From NCBI GenBank assembly GCA_014650015.1, contig BMUD01000015.1:124001-188000 (forward strand): a DNA stretch of 64,000 nt. The letters are read 5' to 3'. The notes beneath the pieces were generated by a model. It did no database searches and had not been told where the DNA came from. It saw only the letters and a list, made by a program, of their open reading frames with translations. The first letter of the stretch is position 1; every line of letters begins with the position of its first letter. The DNA comes from Streptomyces griseoloalbus (GTDB taxonomy: Bacteria > Actinomycetota > Actinomycetes > Streptomycetales > Streptomycetaceae). Positions 16,941 through 25,797 of this stretch are shown piece after piece. The position numbers were made by a program, and so were the translations under genes.

Positions 16941-17609
16941 TCACTTCTCCGCGACGACCGGCTCGAGCATCTTCAGCAGGCGTTCCTCGCTGAGCGGGGA
17001 CAGTGTGCGGGCGGCGATCTTCCCGTCGCGGTCCAGGACCAGGGTGGAGGGGATCGCCTGCGGGTTGAGGGTGCCCTTCTCGAAGCGGAGCATCAGCTTG
17101 CCCGTGGGGTCGTACAGGCTCGGGTAGGTGATGCCGAAGTCCTTCTCGAAGGCGAGCGCGGCCCCGGTGCTGGTGTCCCGGGTGTTGATGCCGACGAACT
17201 GCACGCCCTGGTCGGCGTACTCCTCGGACACCTTGGCGAAGTACTTGGCCTCCGCGCGGCACGGGTTGCACCAGGAGCCCCAGACGTTGAGGACGACGAC
17301 CTTGCCCTTGTAGTCGGCGACGTCGAGCTGCTTGCCCTCCAGCGTCTTGCCGGACAGGTCGGGCGCGGCGTCGCGCTCGCCCTTGGCGACCGTGGAGATG
17401 CCGTCGCTGCCGGCGACGAAGTTGGTGTCGCCGCCCCCGCCGGACGTGCCGCCGGAACTGCACGCGGAGACGAGCAGTGCGGCCGCGGCGGCACCGGCGG
17501 CCAGAGTGGCGCGACGGCGGACGCGGGGCGCGCGGATGGCACGGGTGGCACGGTTCGAGCGCTGAAGGGCTCGGTTCGAGCGCTGGGGGGCGCGACTGGC
17601 GGCACTCAT
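16941..17609 (-). CDS. resA: Thioredoxin-like lipoprotein ResA/TlpA
   Basis: A 222-residue lipoprotein. A basic N-terminus leads to a hydrophobic stretch and the lipobox LVSAC, then a thioredoxin fold with the active site GSWCNPCRAE. It reduces the cysteine pair of apocytochrome c before heme attachment. The N-terminal RAPQRSNRALQRSNRA is a small tandem duplication, matching two 14-bp repeats at 17551 and 17572. No clear ribosome site precedes the ATG at 17609, so a later start inside the basic segment is possible. First gene of the operon with ccdA, resB and ccsB. Confidence 0.92.
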   Translation of the reverse strand: MSAASRAPQRSNRALQRSNRATRAIRAPRVRRRATLAAGAAAAALLVSACSSGGTSGGGGDTNFVAGSDGISTVAKGERDAAPDLSGKTLEGKQLDVADYKGKVVVLNVWGSWCNPCRAEAKYFAKVSEEYADQGVQFVGINTRDTSTGAALAFEKDFGITYPSLYDPTGKLMLRFEKGTLNPQAIPSTLVLDRDGKIAARTLSPLSEERLLKMLEPVVAEK

Positions 17610-17675
17610 GTGAAAAGTTTCGCATGCCCGTTCTGGGGATCTTGCGCACCCCCCTTGCGGGTGGAAACCCGCATT

Positions 17676-19004
17676 TCAGGCGGCGTTGCCGGTCCCTGAT
17701 CCGGTGCCCGTTCCGGCGGTGGCGCCCGATACGGCGGCGCCGTCCGTCTCCTTCAGGAAGTTCTTCCAGCCGCCGGCCGGTTCCTGTCCGACGTCCAGGG
17801 TGCGCAGCCGGTCCAGCACCTCCGGCTTCTGCGCGTCCAGCCAGTCGGTGAACTGCCGGAAGGAGACGAGCCTCACGTCGCCGCCCTTCTCCTTCTCGCG
17901 CGCGATGTGCCGGAGCGCTTCCTCCACGGCGTCCATGTAGATGCCGCCGTTCCACTGCTCGAAGTGGTTGCCGATGAAGAAGGGCGCCCGATTCGTCTCG
18001 TAGGCCCGCCTGAAACCCGATATGTACGCCTGCGCCGACTGCCGTCGCCAGCCCGGGTGGTTGTGGGCGGGTGCGTTGGTCGAGTTGAGCGACTGGTTGG
18101 CGAGCATGTTGTAGTCCATCGACAGGACCTCGAAGGAACGTCCGGGGAAAGGTATCTGCTGCAGGGGAAGGTCCCATATGCCCTGCTTCTTCGCCGGCCA
18201 GACCTGGCGTCCGCCCGGCGAGGAGGCGTCGTAGCGCCAGCCGAGCTCGCGGGCGGTGGGCAGCAGGTTGTCCTGGCCGAGCAGGCAGGGCGTACGGCCG
18301 CCGACGAGCTCCTTGTCGTAGTCGAAGGGCAGGGACTCCAGGTCGGTCCAGCCGGAGTTGGTCCGCCACTCCTTCACGAACGACGTGGCCTGCTCTATCT
18401 CGCTGCGCCACTGCCGCGGCGTCCAGTTGCCGACGCTGCCGGAGCCGGCGCAGAAGTGACCGTTGAAGTGGGTGCCGATCTCGTGGCCCTCGAGCCAGGC
18501 CCGGCGCACGTTCTTCAGCGTGTCCTTGATGTGGCCGTCGGTGAGGTAGCCGATGTCGGAGGCGCCGCGCGGGTTGTTCGGCGGGTCGTAGAGGCGCTTC
18601 TTCGACTCGGGGAGCAGATACAGGCCCGAGAGGAAGAAGGTCATGTGCGCGCCGTGCTCCTTGGCGAGGTCCAGGAAGCGCGGGAAGAGCCCGTTGCCGA
18701 CCTCCCCGGCCCCGTCCCAGGAGAAGACGACGAACTGCGGCGGCGTCCGGCCCGGCTCCAGCGGCACCGGCCGGTCGGGCTGGTGGGGCTGCTTGCCGGT
18801 GAAGGAGGTGGAGCCGTCACCGATCGGACGGGCGGTCTTCGACGGCTCCGGTTCCGGCGCCCCGGGACGGTCGTCGCCCCCGGGGCGGGAACCGCCGGCA
18901 CGGTCCGCACCGTCCGAGCCCGTGAGGCCGCCGCAGCCGGCCAGTGAAACGGCGGCGGCACCCGCGCCGAGCCCGATCATTCCCCTGCGAGTGAGAGCGC
19001 GCAT
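17676..19004 (-). CDS. Tat-exported polysaccharide deacetylase-like lipoprotein
   Basis: A 442-residue exported protein. A twin-arginine signal (TRRGMIGLGAG) is followed by the lipobox SLAGC, so it is probably a Tat lipoprotein. The rest resembles a NodB-type deacetylase fold. SWDGAGE replaces the usual TFDDG, keeping one metal Asp, and GHEIGTHFNGHF supplies the His pair. The ATG at 19004 has GGGGA 4 bases upstream; a GTG six codons earlier is also possible. Substrate, if any, would be a cell-wall or extracellular glycan. It lies between the histidine phosphatase and resA on the same strand. Confidence 0.82.
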   Translation of the reverse strand: MRALTRRGMIGLGAGAAAVSLAGCGGLTGSDGADRAGGSRPGGDDRPGAPEPEPSKTARPIGDGSTSFTGKQPHQPDRPVPLEPGRTPPQFVVFSWDGAGEVGNGLFPRFLDLAKEHGAHMTFFLSGLYLLPESKKRLYDPPNNPRGASDIGYLTDGHIKDTLKNVRRAWLEGHEIGTHFNGHFCAGSGSVGNWTPRQWRSEIEQATSFVKEWRTNSGWTDLESLPFDYDKELVGGRTPCLLGQDNLLPTARELGWRYDASSPGGRQVWPAKKQGIWDLPLQQIPFPGRSFEVLSMDYNMLANQSLNSTNAPAHNHPGWRRQSAQAYISGFRRAYETNRAPFFIGNHFEQWNGGIYMDAVEEALRHIAREKEKGGDVRLVSFRQFTDWLDAQKPEVLDRLRTLDVGQEPAGGWKNFLKETDGAAVSGATAGTGTGSGTGNAA

Positions 19005-19147
19005 GACATCCCCGATCGTCACGTCCCCTGGTGGTCACTCACTCAGAGGACGCGACGAAGGCGGAGGTTCCCGTCAAGTGCGGAGGTTTCGCAACGAAGC
19101 CCTAGAAGGCCCTGCGGAGCCCTGCGGAAGCCCCACGGCGATGGCGC

Positions 19148-19219
19148 TTGCCGCCCTTGCCGGGGTTGCCGGGGTTGCCGCCCTTGCCGTGGTTCCCGGG
19201 GTTACCGGCATTACCGCGC
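19148..19219. repeat. Eight tandem 9-bp units
   Basis: TTGCCGNNN-type 9-bp units repeat eight times without a break, with slight decay in the last three (TTCCCG, TTACCG). The array begins just past the histidine phosphatase stop. On the minus strand, in the frame -1 to that gene, it encodes eight Gly-X-Y triplets (GNA, GNP, GNH, GKG and so on). Confidence 0.85.
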
Positions 19220-19220
19220 G

Positions 19221-19913
19221 TCACGCCCCGAAGGCCTTGCCCTTCCCCTTCACCGGCTTGGCGCCGGCGAGCAGATGGGCGGGGACGAGATCGCGGGCCG
19301 GCTCGCTGTAGCCGACGGAGACGATCCGGTCGCCCTGGTAGGTGAAGGTGGTCAGCGAGGCGAGCGTGCACTGCCGCTTGCGCGGGTCGTGCCACAGGCG
19401 CCGCCGCTCGGCGTAGGAGCGCACGATCCAGATCGGCAGCTGATGACTGACCAGCACCGCCTCGTGCCCGCGCGCCGCGTCCTTGGCCGCGTTCAGCGCG
19501 CCCATCATGCGGATGACCTGGTCGACGTACGGCTCGCCCCAGGACGGCTTGAACGGGTTGACGACGTGCCTCCAGTTGGCCGGGCGGCGCAGCGCGCCGT
19601 CACCGATGCCGAAGGTCTTGCCCTGGAAGACGTTGTCGGCCTCGATCAGCCGCTCGTCGGTGGCGATGTCCAGGCCGTGCGCCTTGGCGATCGGCTGGGC
19701 CGTCTCCTGCGCCCGCTCCAGCGGGGAGGCGCCGACATGGACGATGTCGCGGGGGGCGAGGTGCTCGGCGACCCGGTCGGCCATGCGCCGGCCCAGCTCG
19801 GAGAGGTGGTAACCGGCGAGACGGCCGTACAGGATCCCGTCCGGGTTCGCGACCTCGCCGTGCCGCATCAGGTGGACGACGGTGACGTCGTCGCTCTTCT
19901 TCACGGCGCTCAC
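19221..19913 (-). CDS. Histidine phosphatase family protein
   Basis: A 230-residue phosphoglycerate mutase-like phosphatase. The phosphohistidine motif is LMRHGE near residue 15, and the second catalytic His is in [10 protein letters not shown]. The GTG start overlaps the hemL stop (GTGA, 19910-19913), so it is translated with hemL. The C-terminus [10 protein letters not shown] ends just before a 9-bp tandem repeat array that would encode a collagen-like tail in the -1 frame. The physiological substrate is unknown; pairing with hemL is common in actinobacteria (from memory). Confidence 0.92.
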   Translation of the reverse strand: MSAVKKSDDVTVVHLMRHGEVANPDGILYGRLAGYHLSELGRRMADRVAEHLAPRDIVHVGASPLERAQETAQPIAKAHGLDIATDERLIEADNVFQGKTFGIGDGALRRPANWRHVVNPFKPSWGEPYVDQVIRMMGALNAAKDAARGHEAVLVSHQLPIWIVRSYAERRRLWHDPRKRQCTLASLTTFTYQGDRIVSVGYSEPARDLVPAHLLAGAKPVKGKGKAFGA

Positions 19914-21226
19914 TCGGTCGCCTCCGCTGCCGCTCGGGCCGCCGCCGGGAGGGCGTCGGCGATCCGCTGGACGGCCCGCTCGTCGTGCGCGGTGGACACG
20001 AACCAGGACTCGAAGGACGACGGCGGCAGGTAGACGCCGTTCGCGAGGAGGGAGTGGAAGAACGCGGTGAAGCGGAACGACTCCTGTGCCTTGGCGTCCT
20101 CGTAGTCGCGCACCGGGGCGTCGGTGAAGAAGACCGAGAACATGTTGGAGGCGTTCTGCAGCGTGTGCGCCACGCCCTCCTTGGTCAGCGCCTCGGAGAC
20201 GAGCGCCTGGATCCGCGCCGACACGGCGTCGACCGTCTCGTACGCGGCGTCGTCGAGCAGCCGCAGCTGGGCGAGCCCTGCGGCGGTGGCGACGGGGTTA
20301 CCGGAGAGGGTGCCGGCCTGGTAGACGGGCCCGGCCGGGGCGAGGTGCGCCATGACGTCGGCGCGCCCGCCGAAGGCCGCCGCCGGGAAGCCGCCGCCCA
20401 TCACCTTGCCGAAGGTCATCAGGTCGGGCCGCACGCCGTCGACGCCGTACCACCCGGCGCGGCTGGTCCGGAACCCGGTCATGACCTCGTCGGAGATGTA
20501 CAGCGCGCCGTTCGCCGCGCACGCGTCCTTCAGCCCCTGGTTGAAGCCGGGCAGCGGCGGTACGACGCCCATGTTGCCGGGCGATGCCTCGGTGATCAGG
20601 CAGGCGATCTCACCGGGGTGCGCGGCGAACGCGGCGTGCACGGCGTCGAGGTCGTTGTACGGCAGCACGATGGTGTCGCCGGCCTGGGCGCCGGTGACAC
20701 CGGGCGTGTCCGGCAGCGCGAACGTGGCGACACCCGAGCCGGCGGAGGCGAGCAGGGAGTCGACGTGCCCGTGATAGCACCCGGCGAACTTGATCACCTT
20801 GGTGCGCTGCGTGAACCCGCGGGCGAGCCGGATCGCCGACATGGTGGCTTCCGTCCCGCTGGAGACGAGCCGCACCTGCTCCAGCGGCTCGATCCGGGCG
20901 ACCATCTCCTCGGCGAGCGCGACCTCGCCCTCACCGGGCGTGCCGAAGGACGTACCGCGCGCGACGGCCTCCTGCACGGCGGCGATCACCTCGGGGTGCG
21001 CGTGTCCGAGAATCATCGGACCCCACGAGCAGACGAGGTCGACGTACTCCCGCCCGTCGGCGTCGGTCAGATACGGACCGCTGCCGGACACCATGAACCG
21101 GGGCGTACCGCCGACGGCGCGGAAGGCGCGCACCGGCGAGTTCACGCCACCGGGAGTGACGGCCGCGGCACGATCGAACAGCGCCTGCGAGGCTTGGGCT
21201 TCGTATGAATATGGCAGTTCGCTCAT
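19910..21226 (-). CDS. hemL: Glutamate-1-semialdehyde 2,1-aminomutase
   Basis: A 438-residue PLP enzyme that converts glutamate-1-semialdehyde to 5-aminolevulinate in the C5 heme pathway. Signature segments are [12 protein letters not shown] near the N-terminus, [16 protein letters not shown], and the PLP lysine in [11 protein letters not shown]. The first dozen codons are AT-richer than the rest, as often seen at strong starts. It is the leading gene of a two-gene unit with the histidine phosphatase. hemB, the next enzyme in the pathway, lies at 57523-58518. Confidence 0.96.
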   Translation of the reverse strand: MSELPYSYEAQASQALFDRAAAVTPGGVNSPVRAFRAVGGTPRFMVSGSGPYLTDADGREYVDLVCSWGPMILGHAHPEVIAAVQEAVARGTSFGTPGEGEVALAEEMVARIEPLEQVRLVSSGTEATMSAIRLARGFTQRTKVIKFAGCYHGHVDSLLASAGSGVATFALPDTPGVTGAQAGDTIVLPYNDLDAVHAAFAAHPGEIACLITEASPGNMGVVPPLPGFNQGLKDACAANGALYISDEVMTGFRTSRAGWYGVDGVRPDLMTFGKVMGGGFPAAAFGGRADVMAHLAPAGPVYQAGTLSGNPVATAAGLAQLRLLDDAAYETVDAVSARIQALVSEALTKEGVAHTLQNASNMFSVFFTDAPVRDYEDAKAQESFRFTAFFHSLLANGVYLPPSSFESWFVSTAHDERAVQRIADALPAAARAAAEATE

Positions 21227-21731
21227 GACCTGCGACTTCTCCGACCTTCTCCGACGTCCCGGGTACTCCGGGCTGCGGGTGCGTGTGACTTGTTCAGGGT
21301 AGGCCAGGGGCGGCCTCGGGCATCCGGCCCCCGATCCGCCACGATCTGCGAAACTGGCGTCTGATACACACAGCTCACACGGCCGGGCGGCCGGAGGCTG
21401 CGAAGATCCCGCGGGCGGATGTTTCACCGTACGTTTCGGCGGGCGGCCGTGGGGGAGGTCACTGACACGATGATCGGGTTGCGCGGCGGGGGCACGCGTC
21501 CTAGAAAAGCAGTCGGGTGGAGATATGCATCGCGGTGGCGGACTGGGCGAGGGGACCGATGACCTGGGTCCTCGACGCGCCCGGCGGGGAAGGCACCGGC
21601 GAGAAGCGGAGAACGCGGAAAACGCGGACGAGGCACGTCGGGTACGCGGGGTACCGGGCGAGTCCGAGCGGATCGACCGGCGGATCGGCCCTCTGCGAGG
21701 GGCAGGGAGCGGAAATGGTGGCCGGGTGGGG
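21227..21731. other. Divergent intergenic region upstream of hemL
   Basis: About 500 bp without a convincing gene. A frame from ATG 21525 stays open into the plus-strand unknown gene. However, its third-position GC is only about 70% against over 90% beyond 21732, and its ribosome site is 2 bases from the ATG, so it reads as leader. The hemL promoter should lie in 21230-21450. Confidence 0.55.
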
Positions 21732-22163
21732 GTGACGTACAAGTACTTCGGCGCGCCGGACGGCGCCACCGCGGCCCGCGTCCCGATCTCGATGCGCCCC
21801 GAGGAACTCGGCGGCGACGAGCTCGGCATGAACGGCATGTTCACCAAGATCAAGCCGGAAACCATGGCCGCGATGGTCCTCACGGGCATCGAAGGCGTCC
21901 CCCTGCACAAGGTCCCGCCCCTGGAACTGGTCGTCCTCCACCCCGACTACGCGGTCGTGAAACTCCCCATGACGGTCGTCGACCCCCTGCGCGGCATAGG
22001 CGAGGAGGCGGTCGGCGCGGCCGCCTTCATCTGGTCGACGGTCCCGGACCGGGGCGGCCCGCGGGACGCGTTCAACGTGTACCAACTGCTGCACGAGTGG
22101 CAGGACTTCAGCCACCGACTGCACGAGGCGGGGCATCAGGCGTACTGCCTGGTGTGGCCCTGA
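21732..22163 (+). CDS. Conserved hypothetical protein
   Basis: I do not recognise a named family. From the GTG at 21732 the product has 143 residues: [11 protein letters not shown], a region of acidic and hydrophobic segments including [14 protein letters not shown], and a C-terminus [23 protein letters not shown]. No signal peptide or membrane helix. The frame extends back to an ATG at 21525, which would add 69 Arg/Gly-rich residues with poor codon bias, so the later start is preferred; a GTG at 21726 is equally possible. It is the last gene before the accessory island and is followed by a hairpin. Confidence 0.7.
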   Translation: MTYKYFGAPDGATAARVPISMRPEELGGDELGMNGMFTKIKPETMAAMVLTGIEGVPLHKVPPLELVVLHPDYAVVKLPMTVVDPLRGIGEEAVGAAAFIWSTVPDRGGPRDAFNVYQLLHEWQDFSHRLHEAGHQAYCLVWP

Positions 22164-22193
22164 GCTGTCCTGACCTGGGGTTTCGCGGGATTC

Positions 22194-22217
22194 GGGCGGG
22201 GCTTTCGGGCTCCGCCC
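22194..22217. terminator. Hairpin after the unknown gene
   Basis: GGGCGG and CCGCCC arms enclose a 12-base loop, 31 bp past the stop at 22163. A modest hairpin in terminator position. Confidence 0.45.
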
Positions 22218-22246
22218 TCATCGTGTGCCGGAGGCGCCTTCGGGGG

Positions 22247-22298
22247 GTCAGGGCACTTTAAGGGCACATTGGTTCGGCCGGGGACTCAGGTGTGCCCT
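22247..22298. repeat. Left copy of an integrase 3'-end repeat (possible attL)
   Basis: A 52-bp stretch matching 27414-27465 at about 41 of 52 positions; the inner 38 bp match at 31 of 38. On the minus strand it encodes SPAEPMCP followed by a stop, against SAEPLCPQCALVA in the integrase. CAA has become TAA, so this copy is a decayed integrase end or an attachment-site relic. The two copies bracket the catabolic cassette. Confidence 0.7.
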
Positions 22299-22348
22299 GC
22301 CGGGCGGACGTGCCGCCGTACGTCCACGCCGTAACGGTGAGCGGTCTG

Positions 22349-22388
22349 CCGGGGATGGACGGCACCCTCATGTGCCGTCCATCCCCGG
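22349..22388. terminator. Perfect 17-bp hairpin downstream of the catabolic operon
   Basis: Arms of 17 bp (CCGGGGATGGACGGCAC at 22349-22365 and its complement at 22372-22388) enclose CCTCAT. It lies about 90 bp past the RraA-like stop on the minus strand and is probably the operon terminator. Confidence 0.8.
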
Positions 22389-22480
22389 TTCCCGCACTGC
22401 ACGCGTCCCGCCAGGACCACTGTGCGGTGGGGTCCAGGCAGCGAGCGACGCGTGGTGCAGGGGTCTGGCTCAGGCCGTGG

Positions 22481-23128
22481 TCAGTGGGCGAGCTGGGCAG
22501 CCGCGTTGATGGCCTCGCGCATCCTCTGCTCGGTCTGCTCCTGGGCCAGGGTCCGTTCGACGACGGCGGTGAGATCACGTCGAGGGATGACGACGATGCC
22601 ATCGCTGTCGCCGAGGATGGCATCGCCGGGATTGCAGACGACGTTGCCGCAGGCGACGGGGTAGCCGATGCGGCCGGGGCCGTTCTTCCAAGGGCCGGCG
22701 GGGGAGATACCGCGGGCGTAGACGGCGAGTCCCTGGCCGGCGAGTTCTTCGACGTCGCGGACGGCTCCGTCGATGACGATGCCGGTGACGCCCTTGGCGA
22801 GACAGATTTCGCCGAGGAGGTCACCGAACACGGCGCGGTTGATCTCGGCGTTGGCGTTGACGACGAGGACGTCGCCCGGGCGGGCGTCGTCCAGGGCCCG
22901 GTGGATGGCGAGGTTGTCGCCCTCGCGGGCGAGGACGGGCAGGATGGTGCCGGCCAGTCGCGGTGCCGGGGTCACAGGACGGATGGCCGCGGCCATGATG
23001 CCCATTCGGGCCTGCACGTCGCCGACGAGCGCGACCGGGTACTGGGCGAGCCTTTTCACCTCGTCCAGGTCGGCGCGTTCCCAGGCGGGGGCGATGTCGA
23101 TGTTGTCGGTCGAGGCGTTGATGAACAA
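22481..23128 (-). CDS. RraA-like aldolase/decarboxylase
   Basis: A 215-residue member of the RraA/HMG-aldolase family. The active-site block FGDLLGEICLAKGVTG and VIDGAVRDVEEL carries the metal-binding Asp and Arg. Members cleave 4-hydroxy-4-methyl-2-oxoglutarate-type substrates or decarboxylate oxaloacetate. The frame has no ATG or GTG at the right place; it appears to start with TTG at 23128, with GGAG 11 bases upstream. It is the third gene of the MFS / hydroxyacid dehydrogenase / RraA operon and the likely last catabolic step. Confidence 0.85.
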   Translation of the reverse strand: MFINASTDNIDIAPAWERADLDEVKRLAQYPVALVGDVQARMGIMAAAIRPVTPAPRLAGTILPVLAREGDNLAIHRALDDARPGDVLVVNANAEINRAVFGDLLGEICLAKGVTGIVIDGAVRDVEELAGQGLAVYARGISPAGPWKNGPGRIGYPVACGNVVCNPGDAILGDSDGIVVIPRRDLTAVVERTLAQEQTEQRMREAINAAAQLAH

Positions 23129-23162
23129 GGCGTTCTCGTCTCCGGGAAGGTGAGGGCGGGGT

Positions 23163-24152
23163 TCAGGCTGCGGCGCTGATGGCGTTGACGGCGTGCTCCG
23201 GGTCCTGGCCTGCGAGGGCCTGTTGGATGCAGGCGAGGGCCTGGGTGCCCGCGGCCAGCAGCGACTGGCTGGTCTGCCCGGCGATGTGCGGCGTGACGAT
23301 CAGGTTGTCCAGGCTGCCGAGCCGGGCCGCGAGTTCCGGACTGTGCGGGAGGGGGTCCTGCATGTCGGTCGACTCACCGTCCAGGACGTCGAGGGCCGCG
23401 CCGCCCAGGTGACCGGACTCCAGTCCCGCCAGAACGGCGGCCTCATCGACGAGTCCGCCGCGCGCGGTGTTGATCAGTACGGTTCCCGGGCGCATCCGGG
23501 CGATGGCCTCGGCATCGACGACGTGCTTGGTCGCCGCGGTGAGGGGGGCGTGCAGGCTCAGCACGTCGCTCTGGACGATGAGGTCGTCGAAGGGGACGAG
23601 CCGGGCGCCTTGCTGCTCCACGGTGTCCGGAGCGACGTAGGGGTCGGAGACCAGCACGGGCATGCCGAAGCCGCGGGCGATGCCGGCGGTCAGGGCGGCG
23701 ATGCGTCCGAAGCCGAGCAGGCCCAGTGTGCGGCCCTGCAGTTCGAATCCGGTAAGCGCGGGCTTGATGGCGGTCCACTGGCCGGCGGCGGTACCCGCCG
23801 TGGCGGCCGGGATGCGACGGGCGAGAGCCAGGGTGAGCGCGAAGACGTGCTCGGCGACGGAGCGGGCGTTGCTGCCGGGCGTGACGGTGACCCACACGCC
23901 GGCGGCGGTGGCCGCCTGGATGTCGACGTTGTCGGTGCCCACCCCGTGTCGGGCAATGATCTTCAGACGGCTGGACGCCTGGATCTTGTCGGCGGTGAAC
24001 CGCTCGGCGCGCAGCATGACCGCCTCGACGCTCTCCTGGACCGCTGTGTAGGGAGTGGCGGTGGGGCCGTAGCCGAGGTGGACCTGGCCCATCCTGTGCA
24101 GTTCGTCCAGGACGCGGGGGTGGATGGGGTCGGAGACGTAGAGGGACGACAT
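23163..24152 (-). CDS. D-2-hydroxyacid dehydrogenase (NAD)
   Basis: A 329-residue D-isomer-specific 2-hydroxyacid dehydrogenase. The NAD fingerprint is GLLGFGRIA and the substrate Arg lies in NTARGGLVDEAAV. An acidic partner is in LDVLDGES and the catalytic His in TPHIAGQ. It resembles phosphoglycerate dehydrogenase in its catalytic part but lacks the ACT/ASB extension. It lies between the MFS transporter (33 bp upstream) and the RraA-like gene (34 bp downstream), so it probably oxidises an imported hydroxyacid. The exact substrate cannot be read from sequence. Confidence 0.9.
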   Translation of the reverse strand: MSSLYVSDPIHPRVLDELHRMGQVHLGYGPTATPYTAVQESVEAVMLRAERFTADKIQASSRLKIIARHGVGTDNVDIQAATAAGVWVTVTPGSNARSVAEHVFALTLALARRIPAATAGTAAGQWTAIKPALTGFELQGRTLGLLGFGRIAALTAGIARGFGMPVLVSDPYVAPDTVEQQGARLVPFDDLIVQSDVLSLHAPLTAATKHVVDAEAIARMRPGTVLINTARGGLVDEAAVLAGLESGHLGGAALDVLDGESTDMQDPLPHSPELAARLGSLDNLIVTPHIAGQTSQSLLAAGTQALACIQQALAGQDPEHAVNAISAAA

Positions 24153-24185
24153 GGGTGTCCGGTCCGTTCGATCATGGGGGGTCGG

Positions 24186-25508
24186 TCAGGCGTAGAGGTG
24201 GTCGGCCGAGGTGCTGCGGCGTACCGCGCCGAGGGCGAGGGCGAGGCCGAACAGGCCGAAGGCGACGAGGATGTAGGCGGGCACGAGGGTGCTGCCGGTG
24301 GCGTCGATGAGCCAGGTGCTGACGTAGGGGCCAGCTCCGCCGCCGATGACGGCACCGATGCTGTGGCCGAAGGCGACGCCGGTGTTGCGTACCTGGACGG
24401 GGAAGAACTCCGGCATCACCGTGTAGGTGCCTGCCTGGCACAGGGCGTACGGAACCATGCCGAGGACCAGACCGGCGATGGCCAGGCCCACCGATCCCCT
24501 GCCCATGAGCAGGAACGACGGGATGGTGAGGGCGATGTAGGCGATGTAGGAGACGATCAGGACGCGCTTGCCGCCCAGTCGTGAGCCGAGCTGTCCACAC
24601 AGGGGGATGAACACGGCGGCCGTGAGCACGGCGAGCAGCACGATGGTCGCGGCCTGGCCCTTGCTGAAGTCCAGGACGGTACTCAGGTAGGACGCCACGA
24701 AGACGGTGCCGACGTAGGTGCCGACATTCTGCACGGTGGAGATCGCCATGACCTTGGTCAGCGGCCCGCGGTGGTCGGCCATGAGTTCCTTGAGCGGCTT
24801 GCGGTTGGTGCGCTCGGTGACGTCGGTGTCGCGGAACTCGGGGGTGTCCTCGATCTTGAGGCGCAGGTACAGACAGAGCAGGCCCAGTGGCACCGCGAGG
24901 AGGAACGGCAGGCGCCAGCCCCACGCCTCCATGGAGTCTTCCGGTACGAGGGAGGCGGCCAGCGCGGCCATGCCCGCCGCGCACGCCTTGCCGAACACTC
25001 CCACGCCGGGGATGAACGAGATGTACAGCGAGCGCCGTTCCTTGGGCGCCCACTCCCGGATGTAGCTGGCGGCGCCGCCGATCTCGCCTCCGGTGGAGAA
25101 GCCCTGGAGCATGCGGAGGATGACCAGCAGGATGGGGGCGGCCACGCCGATGGTGGCGTAGCCGGGCAGCAGTCCGGTCAGGGCCGCGGCCAGGCTCATG
25201 AGGCCGATGCTCGCCACCAGGCTGACCCGGCGGCCGGCGCGGTCGCCGAGGCGGCCGAAGAACAGGGCGCCCAGCGGGCGAACGACGAAGGCCGAGCCGA
25301 ACACCAGGAAGGTGTTGAGCAGGCTGACGGTCGGATTGTCGCTGGGGAAGAAGACGATCGACAGGGTCGCGGCGACATAGCCGTAGACGCTGAAGTCGTA
25401 GTACTCGATGAACGTGCCGAAGGCGGCCACGGTGGTGGCCTTCTTCGCTTTACGGCGGCGTTCGTCGGTGACGGGGGTCACCTCTGCAGTGTCCGTGGGG
25501 ACTGACAT
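24186..25508 (-). CDS. MFS transporter, metabolite:H+ symporter group
   Basis: A 440-residue transporter with 12 membrane helices. The loop motif FFGRLGDRAGRR after helix 2 and the sequence style (FIEYYDFSVYGYVA at the first helix) place it with the dicarboxylate/shikimate/proline-betaine proton symporters. GAGGTG precedes the ATG by about 5 bases. First gene of a three-gene operon with a hydroxyacid dehydrogenase and an RraA-like aldolase, divergent from a double IclR regulator that probably controls it. A carboxylate substrate is inferred from context. Confidence 0.92.
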   Translation of the reverse strand: MSVPTDTAEVTPVTDERRRKAKKATTVAAFGTFIEYYDFSVYGYVAATLSIVFFPSDNPTVSLLNTFLVFGSAFVVRPLGALFFGRLGDRAGRRVSLVASIGLMSLAAALTGLLPGYATIGVAAPILLVILRMLQGFSTGGEIGGAASYIREWAPKERRSLYISFIPGVGVFGKACAAGMAALAASLVPEDSMEAWGWRLPFLLAVPLGLLCLYLRLKIEDTPEFRDTDVTERTNRKPLKELMADHRGPLTKVMAISTVQNVGTYVGTVFVASYLSTVLDFSKGQAATIVLLAVLTAAVFIPLCGQLGSRLGGKRVLIVSYIAYIALTIPSFLLMGRGSVGLAIAGLVLGMVPYALCQAGTYTVMPEFFPVQVRNTGVAFGHSIGAVIGGGAGPYVSTWLIDATGSTLVPAYILVAFGLFGLALALGAVRRSTSADHLYA

Positions 25509-25797
25509 CTCGCACCTCGCTGTGCAAAAAATGGGACAGCGTCCTGTAAACTGTTCGGTGAGTGTCTGGCCGGTCTTCGCCTGCTGTCAACCCTCGGACG
25601 CGTCCCGCTCGAAACGCGGACGGCCCGACCGCGACCGCGAGCGACCGGCGACAGCAGCGGGGCGCCCGCGCCGAAAGACGCCACGTACAGTGGCCGACCA
25701 GGTGAGAAACGGCAGGGGGAAGGCGGAGGATGGAGCGTCCGCGCATGCTCGCGTCGCTGTGGAGCGAGTCGATGAGTCACGCCTGGCGGTGGTCGCT
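25509..25797. promoter_or_regulatory. Divergent promoter region of the catabolic operon and the IclR gene
   Basis: The 289 bp between the MFS start and the regulator start. The part next to the MFS gene (25520-25560) is unusually AT-rich with an A6 run and the short symmetric element GGACAGCGTCC followed by TGTAAACTGTT, a plausible IclR-family site. The operator assignment is inference. Confidence 0.5.

Noticed and set aside
21525-21731. N-terminal extension of the unknown gene at 21732
   Set aside because: Third-position GC is much lower than in the rest of the gene and the ribosome site is too close to the ATG.
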